This document shows positions 7,265 through 15,698 of a DNA stretch of 36,556 nucleotides, piece after piece (within the stretch, counting starts at the first letter, position 1; every line of letters starts with the position of its first letter). Source of the DNA: Clostridia bacterium (GTDB lineage: Bacteria; Bacillota; Clostridia; Oscillospirales; RGIG577); contig JAFQZS010000047.1 in the NCBI GenBank assembly GCA_017405765.1, positions 72,367-108,922 of the forward strand, given 5' to 3'. Position numbers and translations under genes: made by a program. Under the pieces are notes generated by a model. The model was given only the letters and a program-made list of their open reading frames with translations, was not told where the DNA came from and did no database searches.

Positions 7265-9493
7265 ATGCAGGAAAAACTTAATAATTCAGCTAAAGGCGGC
7301 CTTCTGCCGTATCTTTCGCCTGCCGGAGCGTGGGCCTTCGCGCTTGGAACGAGCGTAGGATGGGGCTCGCTTGTAGTAACGAGCAGCTCCTATCTTTCAA
7401 AGGGCGGCCCTTTGGGCAGCGTGCTGGGCCTTTTGATAGGCGCCGTCGTAATGATAATAATCAGCAAAAATTATAATTATCTCATAAACTGTTATCCCGA
7501 CTCCGGCGGCGCATATGCGTATGCCAAGGAGACGCTGGGATACGATCACGGCTTTCTTACGGCGTGGTTTTTAGTGCTCACGTATTTTACGATGCTCTGG
7601 GCAAACGCCACGTCGCTGCCGCTTTTTGCTCATTATTTTCTCGGAGATACGTTCAAGTTCGGCGTCCATTATTCGATACTCGGATATGAGGTCTATTTCG
7701 GAGAGGCGTTTTTGTCGATAGCCGCGATAATCGTTATCATGCTTTTATGCATGAATTTCAAAAAAGCGGCGTCGCGCGCAATGATAGTGATGGCCGTATT
7801 GTTCAGCGTCGTGATAGTCGTGTGCTTTATCGCCGCAATGGCGGGACGCGACGCGTCGGCCTTCCCGTTCGAGCCGTCGCTTTTGCCGGATACGGGAGCG
7901 ATCCGCCAGGTAATAGGCATTGCCATTATTTCGCCGTGGGCGTTTATCGGCTTTGAAAGCATATCCCATGCGACCGAGGAGTTTTCGTTCAAACGGAAAA
8001 AAGCGTTTTGTATATTGACGACAGCCATCATATCGTCTACCGTGCTTTATATATTCGTAACGCTGCTTTCGATAACCGCGTTTCCCGAAGGATACCAAAG
8101 CTGGACACAGTACATAGCCGATCTCGGAAATTTAAGAGGCATAACGGGTATACCGGCCTTTTATGCGGCGCAGTATTATCTCGGAAAACCGGGAATAGTC
8201 ATGATGAGCGCGGCTTTACTTGCGCTCGTTCTTACAAGCCTCATAGGTAATACGATGGCGCTCTCACGCCTTATATATGCGCTTTCGAAGGACAAAATAA
8301 TACCTGCGCGTTTTGCGAAGTTAAGCGGGGACGGCATACCTTCGAACGCCGTTATGCTGGTGGCCGGGATATCCGTCTTTATACCGTTTCTCGGCAGAAC
8401 GACAATAGGATGGATAGTAGACGTTACGACGCTTGGCGCTGTAATAATATACGGTTACGTTTCCGCCTCTGCCGCGAAGCTTGCAAAGAAGAGGGGCGAC
8501 AAGCCGGTGCGCACGTCCGGCGCGGTCGGTATAATCCTTATGATAATAGTCGGTCTTTATCTGCTCGTGCCTAATTTTATGTCCGACGGCGCTATGGCAA
8601 CTGAGTCGTATATCCTGTTTACCGTATGGGCGGTGCTTGGATTTGTGTTCTTCAGGCATACGCTGAAAAACGACAAGGAAAAGCGGTTCGGCAAGTCGAC
8701 GGTCGTATGGATAGCGCTGCTTTCGCTTATGCTGTTTACTTCGCTCGTGTGGATGAACCAGGCTAACGTTAAGGCGACGAGCGAAACGATAACGCACGTG
8801 AGGGAATATTACAGCATCGGGGAGCAGTACGCCGAGGATGAGAGCCGTTTTATAGAGCACGAGATGAGCGAGCTGCAGAATTCCAATATGAGAAGCATGA
8901 TGATAGTCGTTCTCATGTTTGCCGTTTCCGTAGCGGTGCTTCTTAATAACTATTATATTATGAGAAAACGCGCCGAAGCATCCGAGACGGAGCTGGGCAA
9001 CGTAAAAAGCATGGCAAACAGAGACCCGCTTACGGGAGTAAAGAGCAAGCACGCCTATGCGGAGAGCGAAAAGAAGCTCGATATGCAGATAGAAACGGGA
9101 AGCATAGAGCAGTTTTCCGTAGTTGTCTGCGACGTGAACGGACTTAAATACATAAACGACACGTTCGGTCATAAAGCGGGCGACGCATATATCCGCAGCG
9201 CAAGCATTATGATATGCGACGTTTTTCAGCACAGCCCCGTATTCAGAGTCGGCGGCGACGAATTCGTGATCTTCCTTACGGGAAGAGATTACAACAACCG
9301 CCACGAGCTCGTTTCAAAGATGAACGAAAAGGCGGAAGCGAATATCACGGCGGGCGACGTTGTGGTAGCCGTGGGCATGTCGGATTATATTAAAGATAAG
9401 GATAAAAATACGCGCGACGTATTTGAACGCGCAGACGCGCTTATGTACGACAGAAAAAAGAAGCTAAAAGAAATGGGCGCGCATTCGAGATAA
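7265..9493 (+). CDS. Amino-acid permease (APC superfamily) fused to a GGDEF diguanylate cyclase domain
   Basis: The protein has about 742 residues in three parts. Residues 15-455 form an APC-type permease of about 12 membrane segments, starting with SPAGAWAFALGTSVGWGSL, the helix 1 substrate/ion region. Next comes a membrane segment, a soluble loop of about 60 residues (WMNQANVKATSETITH...) and a further membrane segment (MIVVLMFAVSVAVLLNNYY), a layout like an extracytoplasmic sensor loop. The last 165 residues are a GGDEF domain with DPLTGVKSK, VVVCDVNGLKYINDTFGH and an intact GGDEF, so c-di-GMP synthesis is expected. The RxxD inhibitory site normally five residues before GGDEF is absent. 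An in-frame TTG at 7214 would add 17 residues. A link between amino-acid transport or sensing and c-di-GMP is inferred. Confidence 0.88.
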   Translation: MQEKLNNSAKGGLLPYLSPAGAWAFALGTSVGWGSLVVTSSSYLSKGGPLGSVLGLLIGAVVMIIISKNYNYLINCYPDSGGAYAYAKETLGYDHGFLTAWFLVLTYFTMLWANATSLPLFAHYFLGDTFKFGVHYSILGYEVYFGEAFLSIAAIIVIMLLCMNFKKAASRAMIVMAVLFSVVIVVCFIAAMAGRDASAFPFEPSLLPDTGAIRQVIGIAIISPWAFIGFESISHATEEFSFKRKKAFCILTTAIISSTVLYIFVTLLSITAFPEGYQSWTQYIADLGNLRGITGIPAFYAAQYYLGKPGIVMMSAALLALVLTSLIGNTMALSRLIYALSKDKIIPARFAKLSGDGIPSNAVMLVAGISVFIPFLGRTTIGWIVDVTTLGAVIIYGYVSASAAKLAKKRGDKPVRTSGAVGIILMIIVGLYLLVPNFMSDGAMATESYILFTVWAVLGFVFFRHTLKNDKEKRFGKSTVVWIALLSLMLFTSLVWMNQANVKATSETITHVREYYSIGEQYAEDESRFIEHEMSELQNSNMRSMMIVVLMFAVSVAVLLNNYYIMRKRAEASETELGNVKSMANRDPLTGVKSKHAYAESEKKLDMQIETGSIEQFSVVVCDVNGLKYINDTFGHKAGDAYIRSASIMICDVFQHSPVFRVGGDEFVIFLTGRDYNNRHELVSKMNEKAEANITAGDVVVAVGMSDYIKDKDKNTRDVFERADALMYDRKKKLKEMGAHSR

Positions 9494-9500
9494 AGCGGCG

Positions 9501-9537
9501 AAAACAAAAGGCGGGATATGCCCCGCCTTTTTGTTTT
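9501..9537. terminator. Bidirectional intrinsic terminator
   Basis: AAAGGCGGG pairs with CCCGCCTTT around a short ATATGC-type loop, flanked by A-rich and T-rich runs. It separates the convergent permease-GGDEF and murC genes and overlaps the murC stop codon. Confidence 0.88.
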
Positions 9538-10939
9538 ACTGTTTCTTCTCGCCCAAAAGAAGCTGATATACCTCGTAAACGCTGCCCGCGCCCATCGTTA
9601 TGATAAGGTCGCCGGGCTTTGCCGTAAAGCGCAGATACCGCGCTATCATCTCAAAGCTTTGGAAGAAAAGCCCGTTCTCGGCGCGAATGGCAAGGTCGTA
9701 AGACGATATGCCGGTGAGGTTTTTCTCGCGCGCCGGATATATCTCGGCGTAGACGGTCACGTCGGCAAGCTTCAGCGCGTCGATGAATTCGTCGAAGAAC
9801 GCTATCGTGCGCGAGAAGGTATGCGGCTGAAATACGCAGTATATCCTTTCGTAGTTCATCGACTTGGCCGCCGTGAGCGTGGCGCGTATCTCGGTCGGAT
9901 GGTGGGCGTAATCGTCGATAATGTCGGCGCCGTTTATGCTGCCCACGCGCTCGAAGCGGCGGCGCGTGCCGTAGAAGCTTTCAACGCCGGACGAAAACGA
10001 TCCCGGCGATATGCCGAGCGCGATGCATACGCCGCAGCAGGCAAGGCTGTTTAAAATGTTGTGCTTGCCGGGGATGCTTAAATTTATATGCGCGTAGAAC
10101 TCGCCCTTGTAATATACGTCAAATTCGGGGCAGCGGTTTTCGCCCGTCTTAATGTTTTTGGCCCGGATATCAAGCCCGTCGGAATCTATGCCGTAAAGCA
10201 GCACTCTGCATTTCGCGTCGGATACGACGTCGCGCGCGTTCTCGTCGTCGCCGCACGCCACCGCAAGCCCGGCGGGACCGCAAAGTCCGACAAATTCCTT
10301 AAACGAAGCCTTTATCTGATCGATGCCGCCGGTGAAGTAATCGAGATGATCCTCCTCCACGTTTAAAACGACGGCGATATTCGGCGACATTGAAAGAAAG
10401 CTGTCAACATATTCGCACGCCTCCGTAACAAGATAATCGGACGCGCCTACGCGGATATTTCCGCCTATCGACGAAAGCACGCCGCCTACAAGGCAGGTGG
10501 GGTCTAAGTTTTCCGCTACGAGTATCTGCGATATCATCGAAGTAGTAGTAGTTTTTCCGTGAGTGCCCGATACGCCTATCGAATGCTTGTAGCCGCGCAT
10601 TATAACGCCTAAAAGCACGGCGCGTTCATAGGAGGGAATGTTCATCGAAGCGGCCTGCGCGCGCTCGGGGTTGTCCGCCTTTACGGCTGCGGTGTATATA
10701 ACTACGTCCGAGCCGAACACGTTTGCGGAGTCGTGGCCTATATATATCTTTGCGCCTTGGCTTCTTAGCGACTCAACAAGACGGCTCTCTCTTATATCGG
10801 AGCCGGTAACGGTGTAGCCGCGCAGTATAAGTATTTCGGCAAGCGCGCTCATGCTTATGCCGCCTATGCCGATAAAATGTATATGTTTCGCATTTTTAAG
10901 ATGCGCTTCAAGTTCGTCTTTAAGCTGTTCGTGAGTCAA
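9536..10939 (-). CDS. murC: UDP-N-acetylmuramate-L-alanine ligase
   Basis: This 467-residue cytoplasmic ligase adds L-alanine to UDP-MurNAc, the first peptide-adding step of peptidoglycan synthesis. It shows HFIGIGGISMSALAEIL for UDP binding at the N-terminus, the ATP P-loop SGTHGKTTTTSMI (about 120), NVEEDHLDYF in the central domain and DDYAHHPTEIRATL (about 345), the Mur-ligase C-terminal signature. The length is normal. The start codon is TTG (10939-10937) behind GGGAG, with a likely minus-strand -10 TATAAT near 10988-10993. It is divergent from spoVG. Confidence 0.97.
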   Translation of the reverse strand: MTHEQLKDELEAHLKNAKHIHFIGIGGISMSALAEILILRGYTVTGSDIRESRLVESLRSQGAKIYIGHDSANVFGSDVVIYTAAVKADNPERAQAASMNIPSYERAVLLGVIMRGYKHSIGVSGTHGKTTTTSMISQILVAENLDPTCLVGGVLSSIGGNIRVGASDYLVTEACEYVDSFLSMSPNIAVVLNVEEDHLDYFTGGIDQIKASFKEFVGLCGPAGLAVACGDDENARDVVSDAKCRVLLYGIDSDGLDIRAKNIKTGENRCPEFDVYYKGEFYAHINLSIPGKHNILNSLACCGVCIALGISPGSFSSGVESFYGTRRRFERVGSINGADIIDDYAHHPTEIRATLTAAKSMNYERIYCVFQPHTFSRTIAFFDEFIDALKLADVTVYAEIYPAREKNLTGISSYDLAIRAENGLFFQSFEMIARYLRFTAKPGDLIITMGAGSVYEVYQLLLGEKKQ

Positions 10940-11072
10940 AACGGGGAGCTCCCTTCGATTTGGAAATGATTAAAATATACCAAGAATATTATATTGCATC
11001 CGAAAGAAAATATAAACAGTAAAAGCGAAAAATCTTTGTTTTTTTCATAAAATTTATCACGAGGTACCGGTT

Positions 11073-11360
11073 TTGAGAATAACAGATGTAAAGATAAGGA
11101 AACTTACGAACAAAAACAAGCTTCGCGCCGTGATGTCGGTCACGTTCGACGACGAGATAGCGATACATGATATAAAGATAATCGACACGGGCGACAGGCT
11201 GTTCGTGGCCATGCCGTCGAGAAAGAACGCCGTCGGCGCATACAAGGATATAGCGCACCCCATAAACGCGCAGACGAGGAGGGAGCTTTCAAAGCGCCTG
11301 ATAGACGAATATAAAAAAGCGTGTGAAGCGGGGGCAAACGTGGACGGCGTTTTACAGTAA
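11073..11360 (+). CDS. spoVG: SpoVG septation/regulatory protein
   Basis: This 95-residue protein matches SpoVG along its length: MRITDVKIRKL at the start, LRAVMSVTFDDEIAIHDIKII, then FVAMPSRKNAVGAYKDIAHPIN and a C-terminal helix. SpoVG is a small RNA/DNA-binding regulator affecting sporulation, septation and virulence-type traits in Bacillota. The start codon is TTG, seven bases after GAGGT. Its neighbour murC is divergent. I did not find a convincing SigH-type promoter in the 130-base divergent region. Confidence 0.95.
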   Translation: MRITDVKIRKLTNKNKLRAVMSVTFDDEIAIHDIKIIDTGDRLFVAMPSRKNAVGAYKDIAHPINAQTRRELSKRLIDEYKKACEAGANVDGVLQ

Positions 11361-11476
11361 AAGCGTTTTTTAATATATATTCGCCGATTTTTAAAAAAAA
11401 CAGCCGCCGCATCAGAACAAAATCCTGTCGTATTGCGTCTTAACTATATTAAGGACAAGTATGACCGGAGGAAAAA

Positions 11477-12247
11477 ATGGCAAACACACACGAAAAAGCG
11501 TTTTATATAATACTTACGATACTGTCGTTATTATGCGGCGTCACCTGCTGTTTTCTTACCGGAGCGCGCTTCGGAGCCTTCTTCTTTTTCTGCTTCGCGG
11601 CGGGGGCGGGGGTGCTTTCGATATCAGCCGCGCGCTTTAAAAGATCGAAATACGCAAGGTTCATGCTGCGCGTCGGAAGGATCGTGCTTATATGCTGGCT
11701 TATAAGCCTTGTCATAGTCGAGGGCTTTATAATCTCGGGCGAAAAAACAGACCCCGAAGCCGACAAGGCGTCATGCATCATAGTGCTAGGCACGGGAGTG
11801 AACGGGTATACGCCGTCGCTTTGCATGGTGTCGCGCCTTCAGGCGGCGTATGAGCTTCTCTCGGACGATCCCGACACGGTCGCCGTGCTCTCGGGCGGGC
11901 AGGGGGAAGGCGAATATATAACGGAGGCGCAGGCGATGTATACATGGCTTACGTCGCACGGCATAGATGAAAAGCGCCTCTACATGGAGGACGCTTCACG
12001 AAATACGCTTGAGAATATCAAATTTTCAAAAGCGCTCATAGAGGAGCGCGGCATAAACGTCGAGGACGGCGTAGCGGTAGTGACTAATGAATTTCATCTT
12101 TGGCGCTCGTGCCGCATCGCAGAGCTTAGCGGAATAAAAGCATACGGCGTTTGTGCCGAAACGCCGTATGCTTATCTGAAAATTGTATATCATATACGTG
12201 AATACTTCTCCGTTACGGGGCTTCTTATAACGGGCAGGCTCTTTTAA
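11477..12247 (+). CDS. YdcF/SanA-type (DUF218) membrane protein
   Basis: The N-terminal 100 residues of this 256-residue protein hold three membrane helices: YIILTILSLLCGVTCCFL, GAFFFFCFAAGAGVLSIS and IVLICWLISLVIVEGFII. A DUF218 domain follows, with CIIVLGTGV, LSGGQGEGEYITEAQAMYTWL, MEDASRNTLENIKFSK and VVTNEFHLWRS; the conserved acidic and amide residues of the family are present. YdcF and SanA/ElyC relatives are linked to envelope metabolism, with no firm reaction known. The ATG follows GGAGG. Its 3' end overlaps the convergent LuxR-type regulator gene by four bases, with no terminator visible between them. Confidence 0.85.
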   Translation: MANTHEKAFYIILTILSLLCGVTCCFLTGARFGAFFFFCFAAGAGVLSISAARFKRSKYARFMLRVGRIVLICWLISLVIVEGFIISGEKTDPEADKASCIIVLGTGVNGYTPSLCMVSRLQAAYELLSDDPDTVAVLSGGQGEGEYITEAQAMYTWLTSHGIDEKRLYMEDASRNTLENIKFSKALIEERGINVEDGVAVVTNEFHLWRSCRIAELSGIKAYGVCAETPYAYLKIVYHIREYFSVTGLLITGRLF

Positions 12248-14736
12248 AACGTCTTGCCGCGGTAATCGTAGGGCTTGTTTCGAAGAAGCATTGCGGGAAG
12301 CTGTACGCGCGATTCTATGCCGCCCTTTTCGTAAATGCGCTCAAGCTCGCGCTTTACGGTAGACTGCGATATCGAAAGACGCTGCGCGATCTCGCGGTTG
12401 TTAAGCCCCTTTGAAGCGAAGTAAGCTACTTCGTATTCGCGCTTTGTAAGACCTACGCCGAGCTTTTTGAGCATGGCCACGGTCTTTTTGTAAGATTCCA
12501 GTCCGTAATCGACAAGCTCTCTTATTCTTATCTTGTGCTCCTTAGAAAGCTCCACGCGGTCAAGTATCGACAGCACGCGGTCGCCGTATTCCACAAAAGG
12601 CAGATATATCCTGTCGGGTATCGCGGCGTTAAGCGCAAGCGTGAGCATCTCTTCGGCCTCGGCCTTGTGGCCGAGCTTCTCGTGAGCCAGCGCCGCGTGT
12701 ACATATGCGTATATCTGCGCTATAACAGTCGGGAAGTAGGAGGCGCGCCGCATGATCTTATCAAAGTTTTCGAGATAGCGCCTGTGCTGACCCGAGAAGA
12801 TAAGACACGCGCCGAAAACTATATCGGCGTTAGGCTGCGCTATAAAGTTTAAGTGCTTGCCGTAGCGGCCTTCCTTTATCCATTCGGGTATCGAATCAAA
12901 GTATCCGTATCTCATGTTGGCCCATGCCTGGCATAGCTTTATTGACGGATAAAGCTGCGCGTCAACGGCATTTTCTATTATGTCAACTTCAAGATTAAGT
13001 ATTATCTTATACATCTGCTCGCCGTCGCCGCGCATGAATGTCGTGCGTGAAAGCAGAAATGCGGCCGCAAGCATTATTTCCTTCATGCCGTGCGACTCAG
13101 CCATGCTGTACGCGCGCTTTGCGGCAGTATATGCGTTTTCATAGTCGCCGCGCAAAAACATTGCTTCCGCGCTCATAACGAGCTCTGCGGGGTAACCGTG
13201 GTTATTGGCAAGGCGGTAATACGTTTCAAGCATGCGCTCAAGCTCTTCTATAGTTTTATCAAGAAGCCCGCTCTCGCGGTGGAACATATAGAGCACGGAG
13301 ATGGCGCCGCCCGTCCAAAGGCGGCCTGTGCCTACCATCGTTTTTGCTTTGTCGCCCAAAAGCACATAGCCGCGCGCGTGATATTCGGCCATTTCGTCTA
13401 TGCGGTTGAACCGTGCGAATGCAAGAAGCATATAGTACATTCCGGAAACGTAATGAGCCACTTCCTTTGAGAGCGTACCCGAATCGAGCACCGCTTTTAT
13501 GCGGTCTATCATCTGATAATATTCAAAAAATTCATTAAGCGAATAATGAGCCATCGCTATTACGCTCATAGCCTCGGGCTTTTGATTCAGTATCTTTTTA
13601 TCGACATGCTTTATAAAGTTCGCAATTACGGGGTCGTGAAAGCGTTCTATAATAAGCGAGCCGCACTCCGCAATGGCGTCAAGCGCCATCGAAGGCTCTC
13701 CCGCGCGTATGCACAGCTTTACAATGGGTATAAGCTCGTCGTTCTCGCGGTACAGATCGCCCACCTTTTTTATAACGGCGCGGCGAAAATCGTTGTCGCG
13801 CTTTAAAAACTCTTTTGCCAACATATCCCTAAGGAAATTGTGGAACATCACAACGCCGCGCGCCTCGTCGAACCGCACGAGCGCGTTTTCGCCGAAGATC
13901 TCGTCGGGCGATTCAACGAGGTCGGCTATGTCAAACATAGATGCGGCCTGCAAAAGCGTGAACGTATCGAAAAAGCTGCATATTATGAGCCTGTCTTTCG
14001 ACTCGTCCGAAAGCGGATCGAAAAGCGCCGTGCGCACAAGCTCGTTCATATCCGAGATCAAAGATATCTCGTTTGTCTTGATGAATATGAGGAGATTAAG
14101 GTGTACGGCTGCCGCCATGCCGTGCGTAGACAGGTAGATCGACTTTGCGTCCTCCTCGCTTATGCGCGCGCCGACACGCGAAAAATATGCTCTTATATCC
14201 TCCGGATGGAATTCAAAATCCTCCTGCGACAACCAAAGAATACGCGACGTCGTCTCCAAAAATCCGACGTCCTTGTTTCTTGAGATGAGAACGATATGAA
14301 GGCCGCCTGCGTTATGGTCGGCAAAAGCGGAGATGACCTCTCCGGGAATGTGCGGATTTAAAAGCTCGTAATTGTCCACGATTATATACATTTCATCGGG
14401 GCAGTATACGGTATCGATGATCTTAAGCGCGTCCTCCAGGGTATCCTCCGAGGGACAGCCTATCCTTGAAAGCAGCTCGCCCGATGGTTTATCAAACTTT
14501 TGAATGGCGAGGCAGACTTTTGACCATGCTTCCTGCGGGTAATAGTCGCTTACGGTTATAAAAAAGACTTTGTCGTTTGCAAGCCTGTCAAAGAAGTCTT
14601 TAAGGGCGACCGTTTTTCCGAAGCCCGAAGGCGCGCTTACATACGTTACGGGGTGTTCCGGTATTTTTTTTATCTTGTCTCTTACTTGCTTTCTGAAATA
14701 CAGCGTATCGGTATCATATTTTTTCTGTTTAGGCAT
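12244..14736 (-). CDS. MalT-like ATPase transcriptional regulator with LuxR-type HTH
   Basis: The protein has about 830 residues. Near residue 40 there is a Walker A motif (APSGFGKTVAL), followed by MYIIVDNYELL (Walker B-like) and the rest of a STAND-type NTPase. A long helical region of about 400 residues resembles TPR repeats. At the C-terminus, LTKREYEVAYFASKGLNNRE, AQRLSISQSTVKRELERIY is a LuxR HTH. MalT-type proteins are signal-gated activators that need an inducer and ATP; the ligand here is unknown. I chose the ATG at 14736 (after AAGAGTG); an in-frame ATG at 14763 has no ribosome-binding site. No obvious target operon is adjacent. Confidence 0.88.
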   Translation of the reverse strand: MPKQKKYDTDTLYFRKQVRDKIKKIPEHPVTYVSAPSGFGKTVALKDFFDRLANDKVFFITVSDYYPQEAWSKVCLAIQKFDKPSGELLSRIGCPSEDTLEDALKIIDTVYCPDEMYIIVDNYELLNPHIPGEVISAFADHNAGGLHIVLISRNKDVGFLETTSRILWLSQEDFEFHPEDIRAYFSRVGARISEEDAKSIYLSTHGMAAAVHLNLLIFIKTNEISLISDMNELVRTALFDPLSDESKDRLIICSFFDTFTLLQAASMFDIADLVESPDEIFGENALVRFDEARGVVMFHNFLRDMLAKEFLKRDNDFRRAVIKKVGDLYRENDELIPIVKLCIRAGEPSMALDAIAECGSLIIERFHDPVIANFIKHVDKKILNQKPEAMSVIAMAHYSLNEFFEYYQMIDRIKAVLDSGTLSKEVAHYVSGMYYMLLAFARFNRIDEMAEYHARGYVLLGDKAKTMVGTGRLWTGGAISVLYMFHRESGLLDKTIEELERMLETYYRLANNHGYPAELVMSAEAMFLRGDYENAYTAAKRAYSMAESHGMKEIMLAAAFLLSRTTFMRGDGEQMYKIILNLEVDIIENAVDAQLYPSIKLCQAWANMRYGYFDSIPEWIKEGRYGKHLNFIAQPNADIVFGACLIFSGQHRRYLENFDKIMRRASYFPTVIAQIYAYVHAALAHEKLGHKAEAEEMLTLALNAAIPDRIYLPFVEYGDRVLSILDRVELSKEHKIRIRELVDYGLESYKKTVAMLKKLGVGLTKREYEVAYFASKGLNNREIAQRLSISQSTVKRELERIYEKGGIESRVQLPAMLLRNKPYDYRGKTF

Positions 14737-14884
14737 AATAACACTCTTTTCGGTAAAACACATGCGATAGTGATATAAAAAATTTACATATATATAATAT
14801 CACATATCTGAAGTTTGTCAAATATTAATATTAAAAAGAGTTTTAAATCATATTTTATTAGTAAAAATACCGCAATGCGCAGAT

Positions 14885-14920
14885 GAAAAAATCGGCAGCC
14901 CGCAAAGCGAGACTGCCGAT
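14885..14920 (-). terminator. Intrinsic terminator of the tRNA unit
   Basis: On the minus strand, ATCGGCAG pairs with CTGCCGAT around a second short stem, followed by TTTTTTC. It lies directly after the tRNA-Thr(CGU) 3' end. Confidence 0.88.
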
Positions 14921-14922
14921 CA

Positions 14923-14998
14923 TGGAGCTACCGATCCGATTCGAACGGACGACCTGCTCATTACGAGTGAGCTGCTCTACCTGCTGAGCCACGGTAGC
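14923..14998 (-). tRNA. tRNA-Thr (anticodon CGU)
   Basis: The minus-strand cloverleaf is complete. Acceptor GCTACCG pairs with CGGTAGC, the D arm is GCTC...GAGC, the anticodon stem GCTCA/TGAGC has loop CTCGTAA (anticodon CGT reads ACG), and the T arm loop is TTCGAAT. The 3' CCA is encoded. Confidence 0.96.
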
Positions 14999-14999
14999 A

Positions 15000-15027
15000 T
15001 ATATGCGGGATAACTATCCCGCATATA
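15000..15027. repeat. Perfect 13-base inverted repeat between the two tRNA genes
   Basis: TATATGCGGGATA (15000-15012) and its exact complement (15015-15027) are separated by two bases. It fills nearly the whole spacer between the two tRNA-Thr genes, so in the precursor RNA it would form a stable hairpin, probably a processing structure. There is no T-run. Confidence 0.75.
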
Positions 15028-15034
15028 GATAAAA

Positions 15035-15110
15035 TGGAGCTGTCTAGCAGAGTCGAACTGCCGACCTCATCCTTACCAAGGATGTGCTCTACCTTCTGAG
15101 CTAAGACAGC
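15035..15110 (-). tRNA. tRNA-Thr (anticodon GGU)
   Basis: Acceptor GCTGTCT pairs with AGACAGC, the D arm is GCTC...GAGC, the anticodon stem CATCC/GGATG has loop TTGGTAA (anticodon GGT reads ACC), and the T loop is TTCGACT. The 3' CCA is encoded. It is the first gene of the two-tRNA unit. Confidence 0.96.
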
Positions 15111-15130
15111 ATTTATTAAGAACATTAGCT

Positions 15131-15159
15131 ATTATATAAAATAATAAACAAGTTGTCAA
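15131..15159 (-). promoter_or_regulatory. Consensus promoter of the tRNA-Thr unit
   Basis: On the minus strand, -35 TTGACA (15159-15154) and -10 TATAAT (15136-15131) are both exact consensus with a 17-base spacer, as expected for a stable-RNA operon. Confidence 0.9.
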
Positions 15160-15196
15160 GATTATTTTTTACTTTGTTTTAAAATAATCCTGACAA
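15153..15196. repeat. Near-perfect 16-base inverted repeat overlapping the tRNA -35
   Basis: TTGTCAAGATTATTTT (15153-15168) and AAAATAATCCTGACAA (15181-15196) match as inverted arms at 15 of 16 positions with a 12-base loop. One arm contains the tRNA promoter's -35 hexamer. It also lies just after the stop of the minus-strand gene at 15226-15456, so it could be that gene's terminator, an operator, or both. Confidence 0.7.
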
Positions 15197-15225
15197 CATA
15201 GATTTATTCTTTTAAAAACATACGA

Positions 15226-15456
15226 TCAGTAAACTTCTTTGACCTCAACGTTATACACGTGCTTCATTTTAAGAACTGCGCGGTCGATCTCGTCCCATGC
15301 AAAAAACTCTACGGTAGTATTTACAGAGCTCTCCATTTTTTCGCTTGCAGCGTCAAGCAACGATTGGAAATCGGCGGCCGCCTCCGAAAGATTATCGCCT
15401 CCGGAAAGCTCGAACTTGCCTGCGGAAAAAGGATTTTCGATATAAACTTTATTCAT
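15226..15456 (-). CDS. Small protein of unknown function
   Basis: I do not recognise this 76-residue protein. It is mostly acidic and helical, with a Ser/Glu-rich middle (SEAAADFQSLLDAASEKMES) and a terminal strand-like VYNVEVKEVY. There is no signal peptide or membrane segment. The ATG has a strong GGAGGAAAATAAC ribosome-binding site, which supports it being real. The 5' side is the AT-rich divergent region shared with the SigH-like gene. Confidence 0.6.
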   Translation of the reverse strand: MNKVYIENPFSAGKFELSGGDNLSEAAADFQSLLDAASEKMESSVNTTVEFFAWDEIDRAVLKMKHVYNVEVKEVY

Positions 15457-15638
15457 GTTATTTTCCTCCGGTCTGCTGTTTGTTATTTGGTTATATTTGT
15501 ATTATAACACAATTTGTTCGGGGCGGATAGTAGAAATAAACAAAAACATAAGAAAAATAAACGAAAAAACAAAAAAATAATATAAAATTGTCGCTTTTAA
15601 CAAAAAAACAGTTCATATAATTTTAAAATTTAAAATAC

Positions 15639-15667
15639 TTGACAACATATTAAAAAGCTAATATAAT
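15639..15667 (+). promoter_or_regulatory. Consensus promoter of the SigH-like gene
   Basis: TTGACA (15639-15644) and TATAAT (15662-15667), both exact consensus, are spaced by 17 bases in very AT-rich DNA about 31 bases before the GTG start. It implies strong vegetative transcription of this sigma factor gene. Confidence 0.88.
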
Positions 15668-15698
15668 CATTGTATTACATTATGTCGGTGGTGAGACT

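Noticed and set aside
8321-9304. Long minus-strand frame opposite the permease-GGDEF gene
   Set aside because: It is an antisense artefact; no start signal and no motif.
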